Positions 45,980-56,799 of a stretch of 64,000 bases of DNA are shown in pieces. The notes below the pieces were generated by a model. That model had not been told where the DNA came from. It was given only the letters and a program-made list of their open reading frames with translations, and made no database searches. The position numbers were made by a program, and so were the translations under genes. The DNA lies in NCBI RefSeq assembly GCF_002849595.1, contig NZ_NRQR01000018.1:62001-126000 (forward strand). The letters are read 5' to 3'. Each line of letters starts with the position of its first letter. Positions within the stretch are counted from its first letter, which is position 1. The DNA comes from Luteimonas rhizosphaerae. GTDB lineage: Bacteria > Pseudomonadota > Gammaproteobacteria > Xanthomonadales > Xanthomonadaceae.

Positions 45980-47293
45980 TCAGTCCGGCAGCGTCAGCGA
46001 GACGCACAGGCCGCCGCCTTCGCGGTTGAGCAGGGCGATCCGGCCGCCGTGCGCCTCGGCGATCTCGCGGGCGAGCGCGAGCCCCAGGCCGGTGCCGTTG
46101 CGCTTGGTCGAATAGAACGGCAGCAAGGCGTTCGACAGCACCGCCTCGTGCATGCCGGGGCCTCGGTCGAGCACGTCGATGCGCCAGCCCTTGCCGATGC
46201 GGCGCAGCGACAGCGCGACCTCGCCAGCCGGCGAGCCCGATTCGTGCGCATTGCGCAGCAGGTTCAACAGCGCCTGTTCGAGCTGCGCGGCATCGAAGCT
46301 GGCGCTGGCCTGCGCATCGACGCCCGCGTCCAGCGCGAAGGCCAGCTGCGCGTGCAGCTGGTCGAGGAACGTGCGCCATGCGACCGGTGTGCGCCGCGGC
46401 GTCGGCAGCTTGGCGAAATGCGCGTAACCGCGGATGAAACCTTCGAGGTGGCGCGCGCGTTCCTCGATCGTCGTCAGTGCGCCCGGCAGGCGTTCGAGCT
46501 GGCCGCGCCGCAGCAGCTCACCGCCCGAATGCGCGAGCGACGCGATCGGCGCCAGCGAATTGTTGAGCTCGTGGCTGATGACCCGGATGACCTTCTTCCA
46601 GGTCTGCACTTCCTGGCGGCGCAGTTCGGTGGTCATCAGCCGCAGCAGCACCAGCTGGTGCAGACGGCCGTTGAGCCGGAACGTGCGCCGCGACAGGTGG
46701 TAGATCTCTTCGTCCTCGCCGTCGCCGACGGTGAACATGCCGTCGCCGCCGCGCGCGAACGCTTCCGCGAGCGCGGGATCGGCCGCGTCCACCAGCGCGT
46801 CGAAGCCCAGGCCTTCGAGCCGGTGCCCGGTACCGAAGCTCTTGCGCGCCGCGAGGTTCGCGTGGACGACATGGCCGTTGGGATCGACCAGCAGCATCGC
46901 GACCGGCGTGTTCTGCACCATCGTGTCGAGCAGCAGCTCGCGCTGCACCAGCGACAGGCGCTGCTCGCGCAGGGTGTCGCCGAGCGCGTTGTGGCTGTCG
47001 ACGAGATCGCGCAGCGCGCCGCGCCCCTGCCACGCGAGCCCGACGCTGTAGTCGCCGTCGCGGTAACTGGCGACCAGCCCGGCCAGCGCGCGGAACAGCG
47101 ACTGCGCCGGTGCCAGCGCGCGGGCCAGCAGCCACAGCAGCGACGGTACGGCAGCGGCGCTCGCGGCCAGCACGGCCGCCCACGCCGGCCACCAGCGCAG
47201 CAGCCAGGTCGCGAGCGCCGCGGCGCCCACGACGTGCGCGAGCGCGATCGCGAACAGCACCGCGGTCAGCGGCAGGCGCTGGTGCCAGCGCAT
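45980..47293 (-). CDS. Membrane sensor histidine kinase of the sigma-54 efflux locus
   Basis: 437 residues. Two N-terminal membrane helices (about 8-30 and 36-60), a HAMP/PAS-like region (about 120-200, with NTPVAMLLVDPNGHVVHAN), then the kinase core: phospho-acceptor His241 in RVISHELNNSLAPI, N box NLLRNAHE, and G boxes DRGPGM and GTGLGLALAREIAEAHGG. The SHELNNSLAPI form is typical of NtrB/NtrY-type kinases that pair with sigma-54 activators, and the regulator gene is 1 bp upstream. The signal is unknown; the short periplasmic loop suggests membrane sensing. Confidence 0.9.
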   Translation of the reverse strand: MRWHQRLPLTAVLFAIALAHVVGAAALATWLLRWWPAWAAVLAASAAAVPSLLWLLARALAPAQSLFRALAGLVASYRDGDYSVGLAWQGRGALRDLVDSHNALGDTLREQRLSLVQRELLLDTMVQNTPVAMLLVDPNGHVVHANLAARKSFGTGHRLEGLGFDALVDAADPALAEAFARGGDGMFTVGDGEDEEIYHLSRRTFRLNGRLHQLVLLRLMTTELRRQEVQTWKKVIRVISHELNNSLAPIASLAHSGGELLRRGQLERLPGALTTIEERARHLEGFIRGYAHFAKLPTPRRTPVAWRTFLDQLHAQLAFALDAGVDAQASASFDAAQLEQALLNLLRNAHESGSPAGEVALSLRRIGKGWRIDVLDRGPGMHEAVLSNALLPFYSTKRNGTGLGLALAREIAEAHGGRIALLNREGGGLCVSLTLPD

Positions 47294-47294
47294 C

Positions 47295-48638
47295 TCAGTC
47301 GCGCCGGATGCCCAGCCGGTCGAGCCGGCGGTACAGCGCCTGGCGCGACAGGCCGAGATCGGCGGCGGCCTGCGCCAGCACGCCCGCGTGGCGCGCGAGC
47401 GCGGCTTCGATCGTGGCGCGGTCGGGTTCTTCGGCCGCGCTGGCGAGCGAGGCGGGTGGCGAGGCCGTCGGCAGGCTCAGGTCGGCCGCGGCGATGCGTT
47501 CACCGCGCGCCAGCAGCTGGGCGCGCTGCATGACATTGCGCAGCTCGCGGACATTGCCCGGCCACGGGTGCCGCAGCAGGGCGCGCCCGGCATCCTCCGA
47601 CAGGCGCTTGCCGTCGCCGATGAAATGGCGCGCCAGCGGCAGGATGTCGCGCGGCCGCTGCGCCAGCGGCGGCAACCGCAGCTCGATGCCGTTGAGGCGG
47701 TAGTAGAGATCCTCGCGGAAGCGGCCTTCGGCGATCATCGCCGTCAGGTCCGCGTTGGTCGCGCTGACCACGCGCACGCGCACGTGCCGTTCGCGATTGC
47801 CGCCGAGGCGCTCGAACCGTCCGGTCTCGAGCACGCGCAGCAGCTTGACCTGGCCCGACGGCGGCAGCGTGCCGATCTCGTCGAGGAACAGGGTGCCGCC
47901 ATCGGCGGCCTCGAACTTGCCCTCGCGCGCGCGGGTCGCGCCGGTGTAGGCGCCGGCCTCGGCGCCGAAGAGTTCCGCTTCGATCAGCTCCCCCGGCAGC
48001 GCCCCGCAGTTCAGCGCGACGAACGGGCCCGCACGCACCGCGGAATTCGCGTGCAGGATCTCGGCGTACTTCTCCTTGCCCGCGCCGTTCGGTCCGGTCA
48101 CCAGCACCGGCAGGTCGGAGCGCGCGACCTGCAGCGCCAGCGACAGCGTCGTCTCGCTGGCCGGATCGTCCCAGACCAGGCCGCGCAGGTCGTGGCCTTC
48201 GGTCAGCGACGCGCGGCGTCGGCGGTCGTCTCGCGCGCGCGCATCGAGCTGCCGGCGCGCATCGACGAGCTCGAGCAGCGTGTGCACGGTCGCCATCAGC
48301 TTGGCGTCTTCCCAGGGCTTGGCCAGATAGTCGGCAGCGCCGGCGCGGATCAGGTCGACCGCGGTTTCCAGGCGCGTCCACGCGGTCAGCAGGATCACCG
48401 GCATGTCGGCGTCGAGCGCGCGGATCGCCTGGAACAGCGCCGCGCCCTCGTCGCCCGACGTGGTGTCGGCGTGGAAGTTCATGTCCTGGATCACCAGGTC
48501 GACGCCGCCGCCCTGCAACCGCGCGAGGCCGTCGGCCGGCGTTTCCGCACGCAGGGTGTCGATGTCGTGCAGGGAGAACAGCAGTTCGAGCGCGGTCGCG
48601 ACCGCGGGATTGTCGTCGATGACGAGGATCGTGGGCAT
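47295..48638 (-). CDS. NtrC-type sigma-54 response regulator
   Basis: 447 residues. Receiver domain to about residue 120 with acceptor Asp52 (VIQDMNF) and conserved Lys in [11 protein letters not shown]+ domain about 165-385 with Walker [12 protein letters not shown]-terminal Fis-type helix-turn-helix near residue 410 ([16 protein letters not shown]). Two variants stand out: the sigma-54 contact loop is GAYTGA rather than GAFTGA, and Walker A is GPNGAGKE rather than GESGTGKE. It should activate the sigma-54 promoter in front of the hlyD-like gene. It is separated by 102 bp from the permease gene upstream. Confidence 0.9.
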   Translation of the reverse strand: MPTILVIDDNPAVATALELLFSLHDIDTLRAETPADGLARLQGGGVDLVIQDMNFHADTTSGDEGAALFQAIRALDADMPVILLTAWTRLETAVDLIRAGAADYLAKPWEDAKLMATVHTLLELVDARRQLDARARDDRRRRASLTEGHDLRGLVWDDPASETTLSLALQVARSDLPVLVTGPNGAGKEKYAEILHANSAVRAGPFVALNCGALPGELIEAELFGAEAGAYTGATRAREGKFEAADGGTLFLDEIGTLPPSGQVKLLRVLETGRFERLGGNRERHVRVRVVSATNADLTAMIAEGRFREDLYYRLNGIELRLPPLAQRPRDILPLARHFIGDGKRLSEDAGRALLRHPWPGNVRELRNVMQRAQLLARGERIAAADLSLPTASPPASLASAAEEPDRATIEAALARHAGVLAQAAADLGLSRQALYRRLDRLGIRRD

Positions 48639-48740
48639 CAGGCGGGAACGGTCGAAGCATGCACGGCGGTGGCGCCTGCATGGTGGTCACCGCGCGCGGC
48701 GGACGCAAGCCGCGTCCGGGCACCGGCCGGGTGGGTCGCC

Positions 48741-49964
48741 TCAGACACTGCGCGTCGCCACGGCCGGTGGCACCCGGGCGGCACGCCGCGCCGGCCAGTA
48801 CACGGCGAACTGGCCGAGCAGCCACAGCGAGACCGCGCCGATCGGCAGGTACAGCAGCGGCAGGCGATCGAGTTCGTAGCGCGCCATCAGCAGCTGGTTG
48901 AGGCCGAAGGCCAGCAGCATGCCGAGCGCGATGCCCATGGTCGCGAGCAGGAAGTTCTCGATCTGGAAGTAGCGCAGGATCTGCGCGCGTGTCGCGCCCA
49001 GCGCGCGGCGGATGCCGATCTGCTTGGTGCGCTGCTGCACCCAGAAGCTGGCCAGGCCGACGATGCCCAGGGCGGTGACGACCAGGAGCGAGACGCAGAC
49101 GACGACCATCAGCAGCGCCATCGCACGGTCCTGCCGGTAATAGCGGTCTCGCAGGTCCGAGAGCAGATCGCTGTTGACCGGCACCCGGTTCGGATCGAGC
49201 TGCTTCAGCGCCGCGACGCCGGCGTCGAGCACCCGCTGCCGGTCCGCGGGGGCGGACCGCAGCAGGTAGTTGACGCTGCTGGCGTTCTCGCGGACCGGCA
49301 ACAGCATCGTGGCATCGCCGTCGCCGCCGTGATCGTTCGGGCGCGCCAGCGTGTCGACGACGCCGACGATCGTGATCGGAGCGGTGCCCCAGCTGTAGAC
49401 CCGTTTGCCGATCGCACTCTCGCCCGGGAACAGGCGTTCGGCCATCGCGCGGTTGACGATCATCGACGGCAGCTTGCCGGCCTCGCCCGCACGCGCGAGC
49501 ACGTCCATGTCCTGGTACTCGTCGGCGTTGAACCGGCGTCCCTCAACCAGCTGCAGACCCAGTGTGTCGAGCAGGTCCTCGCTGCCGACGTAGGGGGACG
49601 ACAGCAGGGTGTCGTGGGTCTGGTCGGGCGACAGCCGCACGCCGCTGGTGGAACTGCTGTTGCCGAACGGGATCTGCGACGCGGCGGCGACGTGGGTGAC
49701 GCCGGGAATCGCACGCAGCGCCGCGAGATCGCGCTCGACCGCAGCCCGGCGATTGACGTCGCCGTCGTCGTCGATGCTCGGCATCTGGATCCGCACGAGC
49801 TCGGCTTCGACCGTTCCGCTGGGACGCGCCATGCGGTCGATGCGCCGGTCGATCAGATAGATCGCATTGCAGATGATCGCGCAGGCCAGCGCGATCTCGA
49901 GGACGATCAGCGCGGCGGCGGTCTTGTGGCGACGCAGCGTGGAGAGGATGGGGCGGATGTCCAT
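48741..49964 (-). CDS. MacB/FtsX-type ABC permease (second)
   Basis: 407 residues from the ATG at 49964. One N-terminal helix (AAALIVLEIALACAIICNAIYL), a large periplasmic domain and three C-terminal helices with the FtsX consensus RTKQIGIRRALGATRAQIL. It is the last transporter gene of the locus, read just before the two-component genes. MacB-type permeases do not transport across the membrane directly but transmit force to the periplasm. Confidence 0.9.
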   Translation of the reverse strand: MDIRPILSTLRRHKTAAALIVLEIALACAIICNAIYLIDRRIDRMARPSGTVEAELVRIQMPSIDDDGDVNRRAAVERDLAALRAIPGVTHVAAASQIPFGNSSSTSGVRLSPDQTHDTLLSSPYVGSEDLLDTLGLQLVEGRRFNADEYQDMDVLARAGEAGKLPSMIVNRAMAERLFPGESAIGKRVYSWGTAPITIVGVVDTLARPNDHGGDGDATMLLPVRENASSVNYLLRSAPADRQRVLDAGVAALKQLDPNRVPVNSDLLSDLRDRYYRQDRAMALLMVVVCVSLLVVTALGIVGLASFWVQQRTKQIGIRRALGATRAQILRYFQIENFLLATMGIALGMLLAFGLNQLLMARYELDRLPLLYLPIGAVSLWLLGQFAVYWPARRAARVPPAVATRSV

Positions 49965-50069
49965 GGTCGTGGTCCTTGGCAACACGGTGCTGTTCTCTTC
50001 TCCCGGCGGCGGGAGGAGGTGCCCGAAGGGGCGGATGCGGGCGACGGCGACGCATCGCCCTCTCCCGGA

Positions 50070-50093
50070 CCCCTCTCCCGTACGGAAGAGGGG
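50070..50093. repeat. Hairpin repeat between the two permease genes
   Basis: CCCCTCT...AGAGGGG with an inner CCG/CGG pair, in a 138-bp gap that also has CTTCTCCCGGCGGCGGGAGG at about 49998. The CCCTCTCCCG-type sequence is a common intergenic repeat of this group. Confidence 0.5.
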
Positions 50094-50102
50094 CGCTGGA
50101 CG

Positions 50103-51401
50103 TCATTGCGACTTGAGCTGGATCGCCGGTGTCACCTGCATGGCGCGCCATGCGGGCAGTAGGCCCGCCAGCAGGCTGGCGACGATCGACAGCGCGAAGG
50201 TGAGCGACAGCATCGACACGTCCAGTTGCGCGAGCCCGGCGTAGGCGCTCGGGCTCTGGCGGACCGCCCACAGGCCGAGCAGGGCGAGCCCGAGGCCGAC
50301 GACACCGCCGGCGACGCCGATCGCACCGGCTTCGACGAGGAACTGCGCGAAGATCGCACGTCGCGACGCCCCCAGCGCCCGGCGCACCCCGATCTCGGAC
50401 GCGCGGCGCAGGCTCTTGGCCAGCAACAGCCCGACGGTGTTGATCAGGCAGACCAGCAGGAAGCCGAGCGCCAGCCAGACCTGCAGGCGCACGTCGTTGG
50501 GCACGACCTGGTTCTGGTCGAGCCACGCACGCACGTCGCGCAGCCGCACGTTGGTCGGCCGTTCGAAGCGCCCGGCCGCACGCTGCTTGTCCGAGTACGC
50601 TTCCAGATAATCGCGATAGGCGAGGGCGCTGGCCGGGGCGTCGAGTTCCACCCAGTACTGCAGCCACGTGCAAGGCGCGTTGCGCGTCGTGGAGTCGAGA
50701 CCGGAATCCCCCCAGCAGGTCATGCTGCCCATGCGCGCCAGCTTGAGCTCGATCGCGGTCGAGAACGGCACGAAGACCGATTCCAGACTGCCGAAGGCAT
50801 CGAGGCTGAGATCCCAGAAGCGCGGGGCCGGCGCCCAGGACGCGAGCACGCCGATCACCCGGAAATCGGCGTTGTTGATGCGCAGCGTGCGGCCGGTGCT
50901 GTCCTCGCCGCCGAACACGCTGCGGTTGGTCTCGTCCGACAGCACGACCACGCGTGCGCGATCGACGTCGTCGGACGCCGACCACGCGCGCCCGAACGCC
51001 ATCGGTGGATCGAACATCGGGAAGAAATCCGCCGAGGTGTAGCGCGCATCCGTGAAGAACGGCACGCGCTCACCGCCGGGCTGCACCGCGACGAACCCAC
51101 CGGTCATCACCGCCTGGCGGACGCCGCGCGCTTCTTCCAGCAGGGTCTCCGCATCGAGTCGCGTCATCTGCAGGTCGGGCTCTTCGCCAGCGGCGTAGCC
51201 GCGCATGCTGGAGGCGTCGAGCTGCACGTAGAACAGCCGGTCGCTCTTGTCGGGAATGGGGTCGCCCGAGAGGACGTGGAACACTGTCAGCGTGGTCATG
51301 CTGGCGCCGATGCCCAGCGCGATCGCCAGCACCATCAACGCGGTCAGCACCTTGCTGTTGCGGAAACTGCGCAGCGCGAGCTGCAGGTAGTAGGCGAACA
51401 T
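50103..51401 (-). CDS. MacB/FtsX-type ABC permease (first)
   Basis: 432 residues. N-terminal helix (VLTALMVLAIALGIGASMT), a periplasmic MacB-like domain to about residue 300 and three C-terminal helices containing RASEIGVRRALGASRRAI. It is 11 bp downstream of the ATPase gene. Together with the second permease it probably forms a heterodimer with the shared ATPase. Confidence 0.9.
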   Translation of the reverse strand: MFAYYLQLALRSFRNSKVLTALMVLAIALGIGASMTTLTVFHVLSGDPIPDKSDRLFYVQLDASSMRGYAAGEEPDLQMTRLDAETLLEEARGVRQAVMTGGFVAVQPGGERVPFFTDARYTSADFFPMFDPPMAFGRAWSASDDVDRARVVVLSDETNRSVFGGEDSTGRTLRINNADFRVIGVLASWAPAPRFWDLSLDAFGSLESVFVPFSTAIELKLARMGSMTCWGDSGLDSTTRNAPCTWLQYWVELDAPASALAYRDYLEAYSDKQRAAGRFERPTNVRLRDVRAWLDQNQVVPNDVRLQVWLALGFLLVCLINTVGLLLAKSLRRASEIGVRRALGASRRAIFAQFLVEAGAIGVAGGVVGLGLALLGLWAVRQSPSAYAGLAQLDVSMLSLTFALSIVASLLAGLLPAWRAMQVTPAIQLKSQ

Positions 51402-51412
51402 CGCGCGTCTCC

Positions 51413-52126
51413 TCAGACCGTTTCGGGCGTGGCGACGGGGGCGCGCAGCGACGGCGCGCGTTCCACGTCGGTCGCCATGCCGTCGACGATGTGGACGTTG
51501 CGCTGCGCGCGCGCGGCGAGTTCCGGATCGTGGGTGACCATGACGATCGTCGTGCCCTGCTGGTTGATGTCCTCGAGCAGCTCGAGCACGCTGCGCGCCA
51601 TCTGCGAATCGAGGTTGCCGGTCGGCTCGTCGGCCAGCAGCAGGCGCGGGCTGCCGGCGAGCGCGCGGGCGATCGCCACGCGCTGCTGCTGGCCGCCCGA
51701 CAACTCGGCCGGAAAGTGCTTCATGCGTGAGGCGAGACCGACCATGCCAAGCGAATCCTCGATCCGCAGCTTGCGTTCGTTGGCCGGCATGCCGCGGTAG
51801 CGCAGCGGCACGTCGACGTTGTCGAACAGGTTGAGGTCCGGGATCAGGTTGAAGCCCTGGAAGATGAAGCCGATCTTCTCGTTGCGCAGCTTCGAGCGCG
51901 CGTTGTCGTCCAGGCCGCGGACCTCGACGCCGTCGAGCAGGTACTCGCCGCCGGTGAAGGTCTCCAGCAGGCCGGCGATGTTGAGGAAGGTCGTCTTGCC
52001 GGAACCGGACGGACCGGTGACGGCGACGAACTCGCCCTCGCGCACGTGCAGGTCGAGCGCACGCAGCGCATGGGTTTCGACGAGTTCGGTGCGGTAGACC
52101 TTGGCGACCTGGCGCATGTCGAGCAT
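51413..52126 (-). CDS. MacB/LolD-type ABC ATPase
   Basis: 237 residues. Walker A GPSGSGKTT, Q-loop FIFQGFNLIPDL, signature LSGGQQQRVAIARA and Walker B LLADEPTGNLD are all present. It energises the two FtsX-type permeases, with the HlyD-like protein as periplasmic adaptor. Confidence 0.92.
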   Translation of the reverse strand: MLDMRQVAKVYRTELVETHALRALDLHVREGEFVAVTGPSGSGKTTFLNIAGLLETFTGGEYLLDGVEVRGLDDNARSKLRNEKIGFIFQGFNLIPDLNLFDNVDVPLRYRGMPANERKLRIEDSLGMVGLASRMKHFPAELSGGQQQRVAIARALAGSPRLLLADEPTGNLDSQMARSVLELLEDINQQGTTIVMVTHDPELAARAQRNVHIVDGMATDVERAPSLRAPVATPETV

Positions 52127-52172
52127 GGGAATGTCCTGGAATCGGAAGTGGGAAGAGGCGTGCGGGTCTCGG

Positions 52173-52373
52173 TCAGCGGACCTGGAACACGCCCGGCATG
52201 TCGCTGCGGACCGCGTAGCGCCGCGCGAGCGCGACGGCGGCGGGGACGTGGGGCGCGGGGACCGCAGTCGTGAAATCGACAGCGAACAGCGACGACAGCG
52301 GACGCGGTACGGCGTCGGCGAGTTCGTCGGCGGTCCACGGCGTGGGGAACGGGCTGTCGAGGGGCGTCTTCAT
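52173..52373 (-). CDS. Uncharacterised 66-residue protein in the efflux operon
   Basis: Starts MKTPLDSPFPTPWTADELAD at 52373, two bases after the adaptor stop codon and 46 bp before the ATPase gene. Codon use is GC-rich like its neighbours. No signal peptide, membrane helix, cysteine or Gly-Gly leader is seen; the first half is acidic and proline-rich, the second has AAVALARRYAVRSDMPGVF. I do not recognise a family. It might be a subunit, a regulator of the transporter or a peptide handled by it. That it is translated is inferred from position and codon use. Confidence 0.6.
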   Translation of the reverse strand: MKTPLDSPFPTPWTADELADAVPRPLSSLFAVDFTTAVPAPHVPAAVALARRYAVRSDMPGVFQVR

Positions 52374-52375
52374 GG

Positions 52376-53698
52376 TCAGAGTCCTGAAATGCGGATCCGC
52401 TCCGCGTTGTCGAACAGGTCGCTGCCGGCGACGACGACACGCTCGCCCGGCTGCAGGCCCGAGAGGATCTCGACCGACGACAGGCTGCTCGCACCGGCCT
52501 GGATCGGCCGGCGCACCGCCGTGTTGCCGTCGAGGACGTAGGCCGCGCGGCCGCCGTCCTGGTCGAGGAACGGGCCGCGCGCGACCATCAGCACGTCGTC
52601 GCGGGTATCGAGGACGATCCGCGCCGACAGCCGCTGGTTCTGGCGCAGGCCGGGCGGCTGATGGCCATCGTCGAAGCGCAGCCGGGCGACGACTTCGCCG
52701 GCGACGACCTCGGGCGACACCGCCGACACCTGCGCGGGAAACTGGGTGCCGGCGCTGCCGATCTGGGCCGGCATGCCGATCGCGAGATCGCGCGCGAAGC
52801 TCTCGGGCACCTTGATCTCGACCTCGAACACCGACAGGTCGACGACCGACAGCACCGGCGCGTTCGCCGCGACGTTGCTGCTCTGGATCGCCTGCACCTG
52901 GCCGACCTGACCGTCGAACGGGGCGCGCAGCGTCAGCAGGTCGACCTGGCGCCGCATCTCGACGACGACCGCGCGCTGGCGGTCGGCGAGCAGCTGCTTG
53001 TTGCGCGTGTCGAGCCCGGCGCCGCGGCCCTGCAGGCTGACGTCCTGGCGCGCCGAGGCGACGCCGATCTCGGTCTTCTGCAACGTGTCCTGCGCCTTGG
53101 CCAGATCGACCTGCGCCACCGCGCCGCCCTCGAAGGCGCGCTGGTAGCGCTGCAGGTCGCGCTCGGCCGCAGTGCGGTCGATCTCGGCCTGGTCGAGTTC
53201 CTTGCGCGCCGCGGCGCTGCTGAGCTGCGCGTCGAGCGCGGCGCGGCCGGCCTCGGCTTCCAGGCTCGCGAGCGTGGTCTCCTCCTGCGCCAGCTTGCTG
53301 CGCAGTTCGGGACTGTCGATCTCGGCCAGCGCCTGGCCGCGCGTCACCTGGTCGCCGGCGACCACCTTGAGGGTCACCGTGCCGGCGGAGATCGCGTAGA
53401 GCGTCGGGCTGTTCGCGGCGATGACCCGGCCCTCGGCCGCGATGTCGCGCACCAGATCGCCGCGGGTGACCTCGGCGAAGCGCAGCCGCGCCGCATCCAC
53501 CGAACGGCCGCCGCCGGCCCAGCCGGAGACGACCCAGCCGGCGGCGAGCAGCAGCACGAGGCCGAGACCCCCGCCGAGCAGCCAGCGCGTCCGGCGCGAC
53601 CGGCCCGGCCGGGCGTCGACACGCCGCGTGTCCTGCGCGACGGGTTCGCGGATGCCGGCGGGGCGGCGGAGGGGGGAATCGGGCGAGTCGGATGCCAT
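52376..53698 (-). CDS. HlyD/MacA-type periplasmic adaptor
   Basis: 440 residues from the ATG at 53698. An N-terminal membrane anchor ([20 protein letters not shown]), a lipoyl half-motif ([20 protein letters not shown]), a coiled-coil hairpin (about 130-230, [18 protein letters not shown]), then the second lipoyl half ([16 protein letters not shown]) and beta-barrel domains. It links the inner-membrane ABC part to an outer-membrane channel, which is not encoded here. It is the first gene of the seven-gene locus. Confidence 0.9.
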   Translation of the reverse strand: MASDSPDSPLRRPAGIREPVAQDTRRVDARPGRSRRTRWLLGGGLGLVLLLAAGWVVSGWAGGGRSVDAARLRFAEVTRGDLVRDIAAEGRVIAANSPTLYAISAGTVTLKVVAGDQVTRGQALAEIDSPELRSKLAQEETTLASLEAEAGRAALDAQLSSAAARKELDQAEIDRTAAERDLQRYQRAFEGGAVAQVDLAKAQDTLQKTEIGVASARQDVSLQGRGAGLDTRNKQLLADRQRAVVVEMRRQVDLLTLRAPFDGQVGQVQAIQSSNVAANAPVLSVVDLSVFEVEIKVPESFARDLAIGMPAQIGSAGTQFPAQVSAVSPEVVAGEVVARLRFDDGHQPPGLRQNQRLSARIVLDTRDDVLMVARGPFLDQDGGRAAYVLDGNTAVRRPIQAGASSLSSVEILSGLQPGERVVVAGSDLFDNAERIRISGL

Positions 53699-53730
53699 GA
53701 GTGCGTGCGATGGAAGGTCGGGGAACACAA

Positions 53731-53747
53731 CGCACGGAGCGTGCCAA
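53731..53747 (-). promoter_or_regulatory. Sigma-54 promoter before the efflux operon
   Basis: On the minus strand TTGGCACGCTCCGTGCG: GG and GC are exactly 10 bp apart, as in the -24/-12 consensus TGGCACG-N4-TTGC (TTGC appears as GTGC). Transcription would start about 20 bases before the hlyD-like start codon. The operon encodes its own sigma-54 activator. Confidence 0.75.
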
Positions 53748-53791
53748 TCGCAAGGCATTGATCTACAAGGCGCAAGTAGCGGGTCGACGGT

Positions 53792-53838
53792 GTCCGCGTG
53801 GCGGGCGGACGTCCGCGCGGACGCGTCGGCGCGTCCGC
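53792..53838 (-). promoter_or_regulatory. Candidate activator-binding sites (GTCCGC half-sites)
   Basis: GTCCGC at 53792, 53811 and 53833, and its complement GCGGAC at 53805 and 53817, giving one perfect 12-bp palindrome (53811-53822). They lie about 50-90 bp upstream of the -24 element, the usual place of NtrC-type enhancers. Which protein binds is inferred. The rest of the 358-bp gap to glmS holds no gene. Confidence 0.5.
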
Positions 53839-54056
53839 GCACGCCACAGAGCGACCGATCCGCAGGCGCGCTGGATCGACGAATGGATGCGCGCGATCCA
53901 CCAGTCGCTTCAGGGATCCTGTTCCTGGCATCCGTGGCAAGACCGTCGGTCGCCGGCCTTGAGTGCCGGCGACGGCTGAACGTCGGGCGCGATTGCGGAT
54001 CGGGGCATGGCGCGTGGCCGCTAGAATGGCGGGCTGAACGCAATGGAGATGGCGGC

Positions 54057-55889
<1,833 letters not shown>

Positions 55890-55896
55890 GGCGCCT

Positions 55897-55934
55897 CGCG
55901 CGCCGCGGCGGCTGACGCCCGGCGCGCGTTCTTT
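55897..55934 (+). terminator. Probable terminator of glmS
   Basis: Stem CGCGCGCC / GGCGCGCG with a 16-base loop, followed by TTCTTT, 8 bp after the stop. Confidence 0.5.
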
Positions 55935-56038
55935 ACGCGGAATTTGCGCGCACGGCACGTGCGCGGCATGGAGACTTTACGGGGCGCGGATCGACACTGC
56001 GCGGCATCGACGGCAGGTCGCCGTCGCGGATCCTTGCC

Positions 56039-56758
56039 ATGTCCCGTGTCCCGTTCCTTCCTTCGGCGCGCCTGCCCGGCGCGCCCGTTCTGGTCGCCCT
56101 GCTGCTCGGGAGCGTCGCCCTGCCGGCGGCCGCCGCCGACGTCTCGGGCACCGCCGCACTCACCAGCGATTACGTCTGGCGCGGCACGTCGCAGAGCAAC
56201 GAAGATCCCGCTGTGCAGGCCGGCGTCAAGGTCGCCGGCGCCTCGGGCGTCTATGCCCAGGTCTGGGGATCGAGCGTCGAATTCGCGCCGGAGACCCGCG
56301 CTTCCAGCGAGTTCGATCTCGTCGCCGGCTGGGCGGGCGCGCTGTCGGACGCGTGGGCGCTCGACGTCAATCTGACCCACTACGTCTATCCGTCGACCAC
56401 CGTCGATCTCGACTGGACCGAAGCCAACGCCACGGTGACCTTGCACGAACGCTACTGGCTGCAGGTCGGGCATTCGCGCGACGCGCTCGCCAGCGACACC
56501 GCCGGCACCTACGCCCAGCTCGGCGCGCGCTGGCCGCTGACGGACACGGTCCGCATCGAAGCCGCGGCGGGGCATTACTGGCTGGCGCGCGACAGCGGCT
56601 ACGACGACTACACGCACGCGCAGCTGGGCGCGGTGTGGGCGTTCGCAACGCCGGTCGAACTGCGTGTCACCCTGCACGACACCGGTTCGAGCGCCGAGCG
56701 CGGGTTCCCAGGCCTTGCCGGCTCGCGCATCGAAGCCGCGCTGCAGGCCTCGTTCTGA
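56039..56758 (+). CDS. TorF-family putative porin
   Basis: 239 residues. Signal peptide to about residue 33 ([18 protein letters not shown]), then [20 protein letters not shown], the hallmark opening of the TorF family of small outer-membrane barrels, and a final Phe (ALQASF). It is 41 bp before kdpA on the same strand, so it may be induced with the potassium pump and let ions through the outer membrane. Function in this family is rarely tested. Confidence 0.82.
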   Translation: MSRVPFLPSARLPGAPVLVALLLGSVALPAAAADVSGTAALTSDYVWRGTSQSNEDPAVQAGVKVAGASGVYAQVWGSSVEFAPETRASSEFDLVAGWAGALSDAWALDVNLTHYVYPSTTVDLDWTEANATVTLHERYWLQVGHSRDALASDTAGTYAQLGARWPLTDTVRIEAAAGHYWLARDSGYDDYTHAQLGAVWAFATPVELRVTLHDTGSSAERGFPGLAGSRIEAALQASF

Positions 56759-56799
56759 GCGCCGCGGCGCTTCTTCCTTCCCGCTGACGGATCACCGCC

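Noticed and set aside
53699-54056. Possible glmS riboswitch/ribozyme or small gene before glmS
   Set aside because: No ribozyme core is seen and proteobacteria usually lack it; open frames there overlap the sigma-54 promoter region.
55931-55984. Repeated CTTTACGCGG / CTTTACGGGG as KdpE-binding sites
   Set aside because: The first copy overlaps the U-run of the probable glmS terminator and two short matches are not enough to claim an operator.
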